Assembly (NCBI RefSeq): GCF_013177675.1
Contig: NZ_CP042652.1
Span: 2,170,001-2,234,000 of the forward strand
Length of the DNA stretch: 64,000 nucleotides
Reading direction: 5' to 3'
Source of the DNA: Arcobacter acticola
GTDB taxonomy: Bacteria > Campylobacterota > Campylobacteria > Campylobacterales > Arcobacteraceae
Shown here: positions 8,664 to 16,495 of the stretch, in pieces
How positions within the stretch are numbered: the first letter of the stretch is position 1
How the letters are laid out: each line of letters starts with the position of its first letter
Translations under genes and position numbers: made by a program
Notes under the pieces: generated by a model
What the model was told of the DNA's origin: nothing
Database searches by the model: none
The model's input: only the letters and a program-made list of their open reading frames with translations

Positions 8664-9806
8664 TTAGTAGTCTTTTGATTTTCTCATTTGTAAAAGTTCT
8701 TTTTGAACAGAAATATTTATAGCCTCATTTGGATCAAAATCTAAAGAATAATTTCTTCCATCATAATCAACAGAATTTAAAATAATTTTCATAGCTTCAA
8801 GTCTAGCTTTATGCTTATCATCACTTCTTACAATATGCCAAGGAGCAGCTCTTGAAGTTGTTCGTCTTAGCATTTCATATTTTTTTTCAGAAAATTCATC
8901 CCATAAATCTTGTGCTTGCATATCAACTTCTGAGAATTTCCATTGTCTTAATGGATCTTCTATTCTTCTATCAAATCTTCTTTTTTGCTCTTCTTTAGAA
9001 ACAGAGAAATAAAGTTTAATCAAAACCATTCCTTGTCTTACTAAATCTTGCTCAAAATTAACAACATCTTCCATAAAAATCTCATGTTCTTCAGGAGTAC
9101 AAAATCCAAAAATTGGCTCAACCATAGCTCTGTTATACCAAGATCTATCAAACATTACTATTTCTCCACCTGTTGGAAAATGTTCAATGTATCTTTGTAA
9201 AAACCATTGGTTTCTTTGAGTATCATCAGGTTTACCAAGAGCTACTATTCTATAATGTTTATTATTCATATATCTAGTAATTCTTCTAATAGCTCCACCT
9301 TTTCCTGAAGCATCTCTTCCTTCAAAAAGAATAATCATTCTTTTATTCCCTTTTTCTAGGAAATTTTGAAGTTTTATTAATTCTATTTGATATTTTTTCA
9401 AAGCTTCTAAATCATGAATTTTTTGAATACCTTCTGCTAAAACTTCTGGCTTTAACTTTTGATAATCACCTAATATAGATTTAAAAAAATCATTTTCTTC
9501 TTTTAGTTTTACTAATTCTGCATTATCTTTTATTGACACCTTTTTTTCCTGTACTACTATTTTTTCTTCTGCTTTTTCAATTATAGTTTCATGAGGTTCT
9601 ACAATTATTGTGTCTTTAAATTTTTGCATTAAATCAAATGCATTTTTAACACTCATTTTATCTCTTATGCTATAGCCTAAAACTTTTACATATCTTTTTT
9701 TATCATGTTGAAATCTTGTAATATATTTTTTTCCATATTTTACATGTGCCTCTTTTGAAACGTATAAGCCGCTATACGTTGTCATTTCAAAATCACTTAA
9801 ATTCAT
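8664..9806 (-). CDS. ppk2: Polyphosphate kinase 2 family protein with extra N-terminal domain
   Basis: 380 residues. The catalytic PPK2 domain spans about 125-370: Walker A GRDASGKGG at 163-171, Walker B with Asp220 in MFDRSWYNRAMVEP, and the lid WFLQRYIEHFP. PPK2 enzymes move phosphate between polyphosphate and nucleotides. The first 65 residues are extra to a normal PPK2: GLYVSKEAHVKYGKKYITRF then KKRYVKVLGYS, which looks like the three-stranded arm-type DNA-binding domain of tyrosine recombinases. A charged linker follows. Its ATG overlaps the stop of the upstream PPK2 gene by one base (TAATG), so the two are translationally coupled. A strong terminator follows. Confidence 0.9.
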   Translation of the reverse strand: MNLSDFEMTTYSGLYVSKEAHVKYGKKYITRFQHDKKRYVKVLGYSIRDKMSVKNAFDLMQKFKDTIIVEPHETIIEKAEEKIVVQEKKVSIKDNAELVKLKEENDFFKSILGDYQKLKPEVLAEGIQKIHDLEALKKYQIELIKLQNFLEKGNKRMIILFEGRDASGKGGAIRRITRYMNNKHYRIVALGKPDDTQRNQWFLQRYIEHFPTGGEIVMFDRSWYNRAMVEPIFGFCTPEEHEIFMEDVVNFEQDLVRQGMVLIKLYFSVSKEEQKRRFDRRIEDPLRQWKFSEVDMQAQDLWDEFSEKKYEMLRRTTSRAAPWHIVRSDDKHKARLEAMKIILNSVDYDGRNYSLDFDPNEAINISVQKELLQMRKSKDY

Positions 9807-10744
9807 TAGGCTAACCTTGCTAATTTATGGTCTTGTTCCATATTTTCTATTTCTTCAATTCCAGTAATTAAAATTTCATTATCTATTTCAAATATTTTAT
9901 CATCTGTTTTACGTTCATAATTAACATTTAACAATATATGTTTTATACAATTTAATCTTGCAGCTTTTTTATTGTCACTTCTAATTACAGTCCATGGGGC
10001 GATGTCTGTATTTGAAGCCATCAACATTGAAAATTTAGCAATCGTATATTTATCCCATAAATTTTGAGATTCTTTATCAACAGGTGAAAGTTTGAACTGT
10101 TTTAAAGGATCTATTTCTCTTTTTTTGAATCTCTTTGCTTGTTCTTTTTTTGAAACAGAAAAGTAGAATTTAAATAAAATTATTCCTGATTTAACAAGCA
10201 TTTTTTCAAATTCTGGAACTTCTCTTAAAAACTCATGATGTTCTTCAGTTGTACAAAATCCCATTACAGGCTCAACACCTGCTCTGTTATACCAAGATCT
10301 ATCGAACATTACGATTTCCCCAGCACTTGGTAGATGTTGTGTATACCTTTGAAAATACCATTGTGTTTTTTCAATATCACTTGGTTTTTCTAAAGCCACA
10401 ACTCTTGCACCCCTTGGATTTAAATGTTCTGTGATTCTTTTAATAGTTCCACCCTTGCCAGCAGCATCTCTACCCTCAAAAATCATAAGAACTTTTAGTC
10501 CATTTTCTTTTACATGATTTTGTAATTTTAGAAGTTCAATTTGTAGTTTTGTTAACTCTTTTTCATAATCTAAAGTCTCTTTTCTAACCCAAATCTGAAC
10601 TTTTTTACGTCCCTCTTCTTCTTTTTCTTCTAACTTTTCTCTATCTCTATTTTTTTCTTTATAATCATGTTTTAAAGATTTTTCAGTATCAATTTCCTCC
10701 ATATCTGAAAATTCATTATCAATAATTTTCCGCTCCTGCCCCAT
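9806..10744 (-). CDS. ppk2: Polyphosphate kinase 2 family protein, second paralogue
   Basis: 312 residues. Walker A GRDAAGKGG at 91-99, Walker B with Asp148 in MFDRSWYNRAGVEP, and lid WYFQRYTQHLP. The first 60 residues are highly charged and probably disordered. The start has AGGAGAATAA before ATG. It is the first gene of a coupled pair of PPK2 paralogues that differ in their N-termini. The pair may use different nucleotides (NDP versus NMP), but substrate class cannot be read safely from the sequence alone. nspC ends its reading only 8 bp upstream, so polyamine and polyphosphate genes may share a transcript. Confidence 0.92.
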   Translation of the reverse strand: MGQERKIIDNEFSDMEEIDTEKSLKHDYKEKNRDREKLEEKEEEGRKKVQIWVRKETLDYEKELTKLQIELLKLQNHVKENGLKVLMIFEGRDAAGKGGTIKRITEHLNPRGARVVALEKPSDIEKTQWYFQRYTQHLPSAGEIVMFDRSWYNRAGVEPVMGFCTTEEHHEFLREVPEFEKMLVKSGIILFKFYFSVSKKEQAKRFKKREIDPLKQFKLSPVDKESQNLWDKYTIAKFSMLMASNTDIAPWTVIRSDNKKAARLNCIKHILLNVNYERKTDDKIFEIDNEILITGIEEIENMEQDHKLARLA

Positions 10745-10752
10745 TTATTCTC

Positions 10753-11910
10753 CTATGAAAGTCTTACTTTATAGTCATTATATCCAAAGTTTTTTATAAT
10801 TTGATAAGATTCTTCATTATGTTTTACAACAATTGATGGTAATTTAATCCCATTAAACGTTGTAGTTTTTACCATTGTATAATGAATCATATCTTCAAAA
10901 ATGATTTTATCTCCAACTTTTAATGGCTCATCAAAAGAATAATCTCCAATAACATCACCTGCTAAACAAGTATTACCACCAAGTCTATAAGTATGTTTTT
11001 TTTCACCAGCAAGTCCAGAGTTTCTAATCATTGCTCTATATGGCATAGCTAAAGTATCAGGCATATGCGCTTCTGCTGATGTGTCTAAAATAACTAAATC
11101 CATACCATTATTTATAATATCAAGAACAGTTCCTACTAAATATCCAGTTTGCCAACCAACTGCTTCACCTGGTTCTAAATAAACTTTTAGATGTGGATAT
11201 CTTGATTTAAAATCTTTTAAAAGAGTAATTAATCCTTCAACATCATAATCAGCTCTAGTGATATGATGTCCACCACCAAAGTTTACCCATTTTAACTTAT
11301 CAAAATATTGTGAGAAATTCTTTTCAAAAGCTGTTAATGCACCTTCAAGAGCATCCACATTTTGCTCACAAAGAGCATGAAAATGAAAACCATCTAAAAA
11401 TTCTAATTGAGACTCATCAAAATTTGCTTTTGTAGTCCCAAGTCTTGAAAATGGAGCACATGGGTTGTATAAATCAACATCAACAGATGAGTATTCAGGA
11501 TTTAATCTAATACCTAATGAAACTTTTCCATAAGCTTTATCTTTATATCTTTTTAGTTGATTAAAAGAGTTAAAAACTAAGTGATTTGATAATGAAATAA
11601 TTTCATCAATCTCATCATCTTTAAAAGCAGCAGAATAAGTATGAACTTCTCCTCCAAACTCTTCTTTGGCTAAAATCGCCTCATGAAGGCCTGATGCACA
11701 ACATCCTTTTAGATACTTTTTGCATAAATCAAAAGTTGACCATAATGCAAAACCCTTTAGGGCTAAAAGAATACTAACATTAGCTTCATCTTGAATTCTT
11801 TTTAGAAGTATCAAATTTTTTTCTAAAAGTTTCTCTTCACACACATAACTTGGACTTGGTAGTTTATCAAAACTATCTACTATTAAATTATTTGTCTTCA
11901 AGTGGCTCAA
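10753..11910 (-). CDS. nspC: Carboxynorspermidine/carboxyspermidine decarboxylase
   Basis: 385 residues, a fold-III PLP decarboxylase. The PLP lysine is Lys52 in [11 protein letters not shown], the phosphate-binding region is NFGGGHHIT, and the C-terminal catalytic Cys lies in GGNTCLAGD. It makes norspermidine or spermidine from the carboxy form, the last step of the pathway started by the dehydrogenase at 12164. The start is TTG at 11910 with AGAGGA directly upstream. This start lies inside the end of the rubredoxin gene (23-nt overlap), so coupling is likely. Confidence 0.93.
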   Translation of the reverse strand: MSHLKTNNLIVDSFDKLPSPSYVCEEKLLEKNLILLKRIQDEANVSILLALKGFALWSTFDLCKKYLKGCCASGLHEAILAKEEFGGEVHTYSAAFKDDEIDEIISLSNHLVFNSFNQLKRYKDKAYGKVSLGIRLNPEYSSVDVDLYNPCAPFSRLGTTKANFDESQLEFLDGFHFHALCEQNVDALEGALTAFEKNFSQYFDKLKWVNFGGGHHITRADYDVEGLITLLKDFKSRYPHLKVYLEPGEAVGWQTGYLVGTVLDIINNGMDLVILDTSAEAHMPDTLAMPYRAMIRNSGLAGEKKHTYRLGGNTCLAGDVIGDYSFDEPLKVGDKIIFEDMIHYTMVKTTTFNGIKLPSIVVKHNEESYQIIKNFGYNDYKVRLS

Positions 11911-12055
11911 AATCCTCTTTACTTACACCACAATCTGGACATTCCCAATCATCTGGTAAATCTTCAAATGCAGTTCCTGGTTTAATTCCAGAATCTGGAT
12001 CACCTATTGCTGGATCATAAATATAATCACACGCGGTACAAATATACTTTTTCAT
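11888..12055 (-). CDS. Rubredoxin
   Basis: 55 residues. Two CxxC knuckles (CTACDY near residue 6 and CPDCGV near 39) bind one iron; the middle has the usual [16 protein letters not shown] stretch. It is a small soluble electron carrier. AAGGAG lies 7 bases before the ATG at 12055. It sits between the carboxynorspermidine dehydrogenase and nspC on the same strand, overlapping nspC. No functional link with polyamines is known to me, so the placement may be accidental. A second rubredoxin lies at 31638. Confidence 0.95.
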   Translation of the reverse strand: MKKYICTACDYIYDPAIGDPDSGIKPGTAFEDLPDDWECPDCGVSKEDFEPLEDK

Positions 12056-12163
12056 CACAAACTCCTTTTAAAATGTTCTATATTTAAGAAAACTTTTTTA
12101 TCAATAAATTTATGAATTAAGAGATTTTTTCATAATCTTCAACGCAGAGTATGAAAAAAAGAA

Positions 12164-13360
12164 TTAATTCAACTCTAGGATTTTCCAAGGAAGACCTTGA
12201 GTCATCAACTCATCCATAAATGGTTTTGCATCAAACTCTTCAATGTTAAATACACCTTTATTTTTCCAAATACCTTTATAAACCATTTTCGAACCAATCA
12301 TCGCAGGAACTCCTGTTGTATAGCTTACAGCTTGAGCTCCTGTTTCTCTATAACACTCTTGGTGATCACAAACATTGTAAATGTAAATTTTTCTTGGTTT
12401 TCCATCTTTGATACCTTCTATGATACATCCAATATTTGTTTGTCCAACAGTTCTTGGTCCTAAACTTGAAGGATCTGGTAATAATGTAGTTAAAAACTCA
12501 ATAGGAGTAATCATCATTCCTTTATGTTCAACTGGCTCAATACCTAACATTCCAACATTTTGTAAACAATTCATATGAGCAATATATGAATCTCCAAATG
12601 TCATAAAGAATCTAATTCTTTTTAAACCTTTGATATTTTTAACTAATGACTCTAATTCTTCATGATATAAAAGATATGAAGCTTTTACTCCAATTTCTGG
12701 ATAATCATGATCAACTCTTATTTCAAGTGGAGTTGTTTCAATCCATTGTCCATTTTCCCAATATCTACCATTTGCAGATACTTCTCTTAGATTGATTTCA
12801 GGGTTGAAATTTGTTGCAAACTTATAACCATGATCTCCTGCATTACAATCCATGATATCAATAGTGTGAATTTCATCAAATAAGTTTTGTTGAGCATATG
12901 CACAAAATACTCCAGTAACTCCTGGGTCAAAACCTGAACCTAATAATCCCATGATTCCAGCTTCTTTAAATTGATCATTTCTAGCCCATTGTTCTTTATA
13001 TTCAAATTTAGCTTCATCTGGATGTTCATAGTTTGCAGTATCTACATAATCAACACCACATTTTGTACAAGCGTCCATGATAGTTAAATCTTGGTATGGT
13101 AATGCAACATTTAAAACCATTTTTGGATTAACTTTTTGAATTAATTTTACTAATTCATCTACATTATCAGCATCAACAGAAGCTACATCGATTTGCACAC
13201 CTTGATTTTTTAAAATATCAGCCGCTATTGATTCACATTTTGAAATCGTTCTTGACGCTAATGTAATCTTTTCAAAAGTGTCTATGTTCATTGCACTTTT
13301 TACAGTTGCAACACGACTAACTCCACCTGCTCCGATAATTAAAATACCTTTTTTACTCAT
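12164..13360 (-). CDS. Carboxynorspermidine/carboxyspermidine dehydrogenase (saccharopine dehydrogenase family)
   Basis: 398 residues with an N-terminal Rossmann fold (GAGGVSRVAT at 8-17) and the saccharopine dehydrogenase-like C-terminal domain (LLGSGFDPGVTGVF near 140). Paired with nspC 250 bp downstream, it is best read as the dehydrogenase that joins aspartate semialdehyde to a diamine, the route to (nor)spermidine used by Campylobacterota in place of the SpeE route. CGGAG lies upstream of the ATG. A lysine-metabolism role is possible for the family but the neighbour argues for polyamines. Confidence 0.9.
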   Translation of the reverse strand: MSKKGILIIGAGGVSRVATVKSAMNIDTFEKITLASRTISKCESIAADILKNQGVQIDVASVDADNVDELVKLIQKVNPKMVLNVALPYQDLTIMDACTKCGVDYVDTANYEHPDEAKFEYKEQWARNDQFKEAGIMGLLGSGFDPGVTGVFCAYAQQNLFDEIHTIDIMDCNAGDHGYKFATNFNPEINLREVSANGRYWENGQWIETTPLEIRVDHDYPEIGVKASYLLYHEELESLVKNIKGLKRIRFFMTFGDSYIAHMNCLQNVGMLGIEPVEHKGMMITPIEFLTTLLPDPSSLGPRTVGQTNIGCIIEGIKDGKPRKIYIYNVCDHQECYRETGAQAVSYTTGVPAMIGSKMVYKGIWKNKGVFNIEEFDAKPFMDELMTQGLPWKILELN

Positions 13361-13520
13361 TATTCACTCCGATATATTTTATATATTTTTTTATATATTA
13401 TTGTACTATTTTTAAATATAAGAATGGATAAAATAGTTTTAAATTGCTATTTTAGTGACAATCTGATTACAATTAACATCCTTTTAATAATTTGTTTTGT
13501 AAAATTCATTTTTAGGTTAT

Positions 13521-13919
13521 GGGGATGACTTGGCATCGATTAGAGCAGTGAGTATAAGTTGCATGTCGGCCTGAACATGCCGTTACGCGGTTCATTTTTT
13601 TTAGACGCAAATAATACAAATTACGCTCCAGCTTACGCAAAAGCTGCGTAAGTTTTAAAAACTTACTGACTCGCCTTCGGGCTTGAGTCTTTTGGAGACT
13701 GGCACTACGGATTCTATCTATGTAGATAAATGCTGGTTCACCCTAGATAGATTATCTTTGAGGAGTTGATTGAAACTCAAAGAGAAATTCCAAATCTTAG
13801 CTTTATAATTGCCTGGGGAGTTGAGCTGTTGTAAAGTGAAATTATTCAACTCTGCTAAGCATGTAGACGCTTATGTGAACTGTTTTAAGACTGCGGTTCG
13901 ATCCCGCACATCTCCACCA
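13521..13919 (+). ncRNA. ssrA: tmRNA (ssrA)
   Basis: The acceptor stem GGGGATG (13521-13527) pairs with CATCTCC (13909-13915), followed by A and CCA at 13917-13919; the T-arm is GGTTCGATCCC. The tag reading frame runs from GCA at 13607 to TAA at 13649-13651 and encodes ANNTNYAPAYAKAA, close to the Campylobacter tag. tmRNA rescues stalled ribosomes and marks the product for ClpP-type proteases. The 3' end of ssrA is a common integration site, and the accessory island starts directly after it. Confidence 0.98.
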
Positions 13920-13948
13920 ATACACAAACAAAACTTATAAAGTCTAAA

Positions 13949-13969
13949 AAGTACCTAAAAATGGTACTT
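13949..13969 (+). terminator. Weak stem-loop after ssrA
   Basis: AAGTACC (13949-13955) pairs with GGTACTT (13963-13969), loop of 7, about 30 bases after the tmRNA CCA. The tail (CTTATCTC) is poor in T. It may end ssrA transcription or be part of the island end. Confidence 0.35.
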
Positions 13970-14036
13970 CTTATCTCAATTACAAACAATACCGTCTAAT
14001 TAACTATTATCAAATCAAAACTTTTAGGGGTATATT

Positions 14037-14159
14037 ACTAAAAGCACTATTTGGCTATGGGTTAGTGAAGGTAAATTTCCAAAACCTATAAAATTAAGTC
14101 CTTGAATTACAATTTGGGAAGAAGAGAAAATTAATAACTGGATGAAAGAAAAGTTATAA
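14037..14159 (+). pseudogene. Remnant of an AlpA-family phage/island regulator
   Basis: An open stretch reads TKSTIWLWVSEGKFPKPIKL and then, after an in-frame TGA at 14103-14105, ITIWEEEKINNWMKEKL before TAA. This is the second half of the helix-turn-helix of AlpA-type excisionase/regulators, which normally accompany tyrosine-integrase islands. The N-terminal part is missing and the stop breaks the rest, so it is decayed. It marks the stretch just after ssrA as the end of an integrated element. Confidence 0.7.
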
Positions 14160-14183
14160 ATTTTTTTATGATATAATTTTATT

Positions 14184-14483
14184 ATGAATAAAAATGAAAT
14201 ATTAAATAAATTAAAAGAACTAAAACCAATATATCAAAATGAAGGCTTAGAAATACTTGGAGTATTTGGAAGTTATGCAAAAGAAACAAATACTAAGTAT
14301 AGTGATATTGATATAGCTTATAAATTAGATTATGATAAATTCTCTAAAAAATATATTGGTGGTTTTTCTAAAATATTAAGAATCGATGAAATAAAAGATG
14401 AATTAAAAACAATCTTCAAAACAGAAGTTGATTTTGTATCTGATTCAAATAAAAAAATCATGAAAGATTTAATATATGTCTAA
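14184..14483 (+). CDS. MNT-type nucleotidyltransferase (HEPN/MNT antitoxin)
   Basis: 99 residues. The minimal nucleotidyltransferase signature GSYAKETNTKYSDIDIAY lies at about residues 29-46, with the two metal-binding Asp residues in SDIDI; a third acidic site (EVDFV) is near 87. In HEPN/MNT modules this protein AMPylates and silences the HEPN RNase. TATAAT at 14172-14177 lies only 6 bases before the ATG and there is no Shine-Dalgarno, so the mRNA may be leaderless. The HEPN partner that overlaps its end (14476-14731) is broken, so this is an antitoxin without a working toxin. Confidence 0.85.
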   Translation: MNKNEILNKLKELKPIYQNEGLEILGVFGSYAKETNTKYSDIDIAYKLDYDKFSKKYIGGFSKILRIDEIKDELKTIFKTEVDFVSDSNKKIMKDLIYV

Positions 14484-14731
14484 AGCAATAAATAGATTAA
14501 ATAAAATATTGGAAGCTATTTAAGATATTGATTTCATTATAAAATGACAGTAATCTAAAAATTACACAAGCAATAAATGATAAAATTATAAAACCAGCAA
14601 TTAGAATGAATATAATAAGAATTGCAGAACAATTTTCTAAACTTAAGGATGATAATATTATTGAAGAAGTAATTAGATACAATTTACCTATTTTTAAACA
14701 GACTATTTTAGATATAAAAAAAGAATTTTAA
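14476..14731 (+). pseudogene. Broken HEPN-domain toxin (DUF86-like)
   Basis: The frame starts with ATG overlapping the end of the MNT gene (MSKAINRLNKILEAI), hits TAA at 14521, and then needs a frame change to continue as ITQAINDKIIKPAIRMNI and AEQFSKLKDDN. The part that should carry the RNase motif (Arg-x4-6-His, usually in an IRNxxAH context) is absent: the reading goes straight from KLKDDN to IIEEVIRYNLP and ends at 14731. It thus has a nonsense mutation, a frameshift and an internal loss of the active site. Confidence 0.75.
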
Positions 14732-14925
14732 AACTTTAGAAATTTATAATCTTAGGGTACTTTTTAGGGGTACTTTTATAATTTTGTCTTCAAAACTACC
14801 TATTTAAAGGCAAGTTTAATCCTGCATATCACATCAATTTATATCTCTTAATTCTTATTTTTAAAATATATCTTTCACTTATCACATACTTAATTAATTC
14901 ATTATTACATACCTTTAAATTTTAA
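14732..14925. other. Non-coding stretch before first repeat copy
   Basis: This AT-rich stretch carries two near-identical GGTACTTTT motifs (14756 and 14768 area) and no recognisable gene on either strand. It joins the decayed HEPN/MNT module to the first copy of the 119-bp repeat family. Confidence 0.5.
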
Positions 14926-15050
14926 TATACGAAAAACCCTTTATACTTAATTTCCGTACTATATTTTAATCCGATAGTATTTTTCGTATACTTATTTGAT
15001 GGAATTTTAGTTATTTTTGAAGTTTTTGATAGTGTCGAAAACAGATGATT
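14926..15050 (+). repeat. 119-bp repeat family, diverged copy E
   Basis: This copy starts TATACGAAAAA and ends GTGTCGAAAACAGATG, the same ends as the other copies, but the middle has diverged and is 125 bp long. The flank after it (AAAAAGCTATTGCCTATTT near 15078) matches the flank of copy C (AAAAAAGCTATTAACCTATTT). It lies before the zeta-toxin-like module. See copies A-D. Confidence 0.7.
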
Positions 15051-15240
15051 GTAAGCTGCTTTTAGAATTTGGATTCAAAAAGCTATTGCCTATTTATGTT
15101 ATCACCCAAATAGATGTATAGTTAGGAATATAATATATAATTTGAAACATTGAAGGAGTATGTTATAATCTAAGTTTAATGATGATAAAACAATTTTTGC
15201 ATTAAATCAAATTCAAAATTTATAAAAAGAATAACTTAAA

Positions 15241-15897
15241 ATGAACAAATTAGAAAAAATAGCTACGGACTATCTTAATCAGAACAAACAACAATTTTTA
15301 AATGAGTACACAAATGAGATACAAGATACAGATGAAAAAATAGCTATATTTACAGCTGGTATGAGTGGTGTTGGGAAAACTGAGTTAGGGATTTTTTTTA
15401 AGGAAAATAATCCAGATATTTTACATATAGATACTGATAATATTAGAGAATTTTTCAAGCCAGTTGGTTATGATGGTCAGAATTCAGATGTTTTCCAAAA
15501 AGTTGCCAGTAGAGGATTTAATGGACTTTTTAACTATACTTTAAAAAAAGGTTATTCTATTATTTTAGATTCTAATCTATCTAATGTTAATTTAGCTATT
15601 CAAAATATTGAAAGATTAGCAAAAAGAGGCTACAATATTCATATATATTATCTCTATAATTATCCAAAAGTTTGTTTTGAATATGCAACAAGAAGAGAAG
15701 TAGTAACACACAGGAAAGTCCCTAAAGAAATATTTGTTAAGAGTAATTTTAACTCTTATAACACAGTATTAGAGATAAAATCATTATTTAAAGAGAGTAT
15801 TAATTTACATTTCATTGATAAAAGAAATGATACTTTTTATCAAAATATTGATGATAATTTTATAAAAAATAAAATAGGAGTAGATTTTGAAATTTAA
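15241..15897 (+). CDS. Zeta-toxin-like P-loop kinase
   Basis: 218 residues. Walker A GMSGVGKT at 40-47 is followed by the zeta-type stretch HIDTDNIREFF near 62-72 and a LILDSNLSNVN-like region near 119. Zeta toxins phosphorylate UDP-N-acetylglucosamine and stop cell-wall synthesis; others in the family act on different small molecules, so the substrate is uncertain. A 70-residue partner overlaps its end by 11 nt; the classic epsilon antitoxin gene lies upstream instead. The module is bounded by repeat copies E and A. Confidence 0.78.
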   Translation: MNKLEKIATDYLNQNKQQFLNEYTNEIQDTDEKIAIFTAGMSGVGKTELGIFFKENNPDILHIDTDNIREFFKPVGYDGQNSDVFQKVASRGFNGLFNYTLKKGYSIILDSNLSNVNLAIQNIERLAKRGYNIHIYYLYNYPKVCFEYATRREVVTHRKVPKEIFVKSNFNSYNTVLEIKSLFKESINLHFIDKRNDTFYQNIDDNFIKNKIGVDFEI

Positions 15898-16099
15898 TGA
15901 TCAACTTATGAAAAATGCACTTATTAGAATAAATGAATTACAAGAAGAAATTATACAAAAATCAAAGAATATTAGTGGTGCAGAAGATTTTGTGAAACAA
16001 AAATTAGAGCTTTATGAAGAAGATGAAAGAATCAGAGCTATAGCTAAAGATATAAATCTTCAAGAAAAGCAAATTACAGATAATTTTTTTAATAAGTGA
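15887..16099 (+). CDS. Small partner of the zeta-like kinase, possible antitoxin
   Basis: 70 residues from a TTG start at 15887, with GGAG 7 bases upstream and an 11-nt overlap with the kinase gene, which implies coupled translation. It is helical and charged (LQEEIIQKSKNISGAED, then EDERIRAIAKD) with no recognised domain. Its position directly after the kinase suggests an antitoxin or accessory subunit; this is inference from context. The gene order is the reverse of the usual epsilon-zeta order. Confidence 0.6.
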   Translation: MKFNDQLMKNALIRINELQEEIIQKSKNISGAEDFVKQKLELYEEDERIRAIAKDINLQEKQITDNFFNK

Positions 16100-16190
16100 T
16101 TCTAAAACAATATTAATAATTCAACCAATTGGAATGGTAACTAAAATTCAGACACTTTTTTCCCTATCGAAGTTCAACATTTTATTATAT
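16100..16190. other. Spacer between zeta module and repeat A
   Basis: About 90 bases without a gene. No promoter or terminator could be assigned with confidence. Confidence 0.4.
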
Positions 16191-16309
16191 ATACGAAAAC
16201 TAACTTTATATTTTCCGACACTATATGGAAAACATATTTCTTGGTTTTCATATATTTTTAAAAATTCAAAAATATATGAAAATTACTGAGTGTCGGAAAA
16301 CAGATGTTT
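16191..16309 (+). repeat. 119-bp repeat family, copy A
   Basis: 119 bp. It begins TATACGAAAACTAAC, has TTTTCCGACAC near 16213, then a TTTTC-ATATATTTTT arm that pairs with AAAAATATATGAAAA, and ends GTGTCGGAAAACAGATGTTT. The arms TTTTCCGACAC and GTGTCGGAAAA are inverted, and so are the TATACGAAAAC-type ends, in an interleaved order. It separates the zeta-like module from the HipA-like module. Confidence 0.88.
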
Positions 16310-16495
16310 AAAAATAATTTTTAGATAGCACATTTATTATTCCACTTGTCTACAAAATATAAATTTCATATTTTTTTAAATTAACAGCAGTATGTTAAAT
16401 TAAAACAACTAAACTTACAGGAAAAATTAATGAAAATATTGGGTTAAAAATATTTGCTTAAGTTATTAAGTGAATTTAAAAAAATCATTCATCAT
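16310..16495. other. Spacer between repeat A and HipA-like gene
   Basis: AT-rich, with no gene recognised on either strand. The 3' end of the HipA-like gene points into this stretch. No clear terminator was seen. Confidence 0.4.

Noticed and set aside
14497-14682. 61-residue frame on the minus strand over the HEPN remnant
   Set aside because: The plus strand shows a recognisable broken HEPN gene; the antisense frame is hydrophobic low-complexity sequence.
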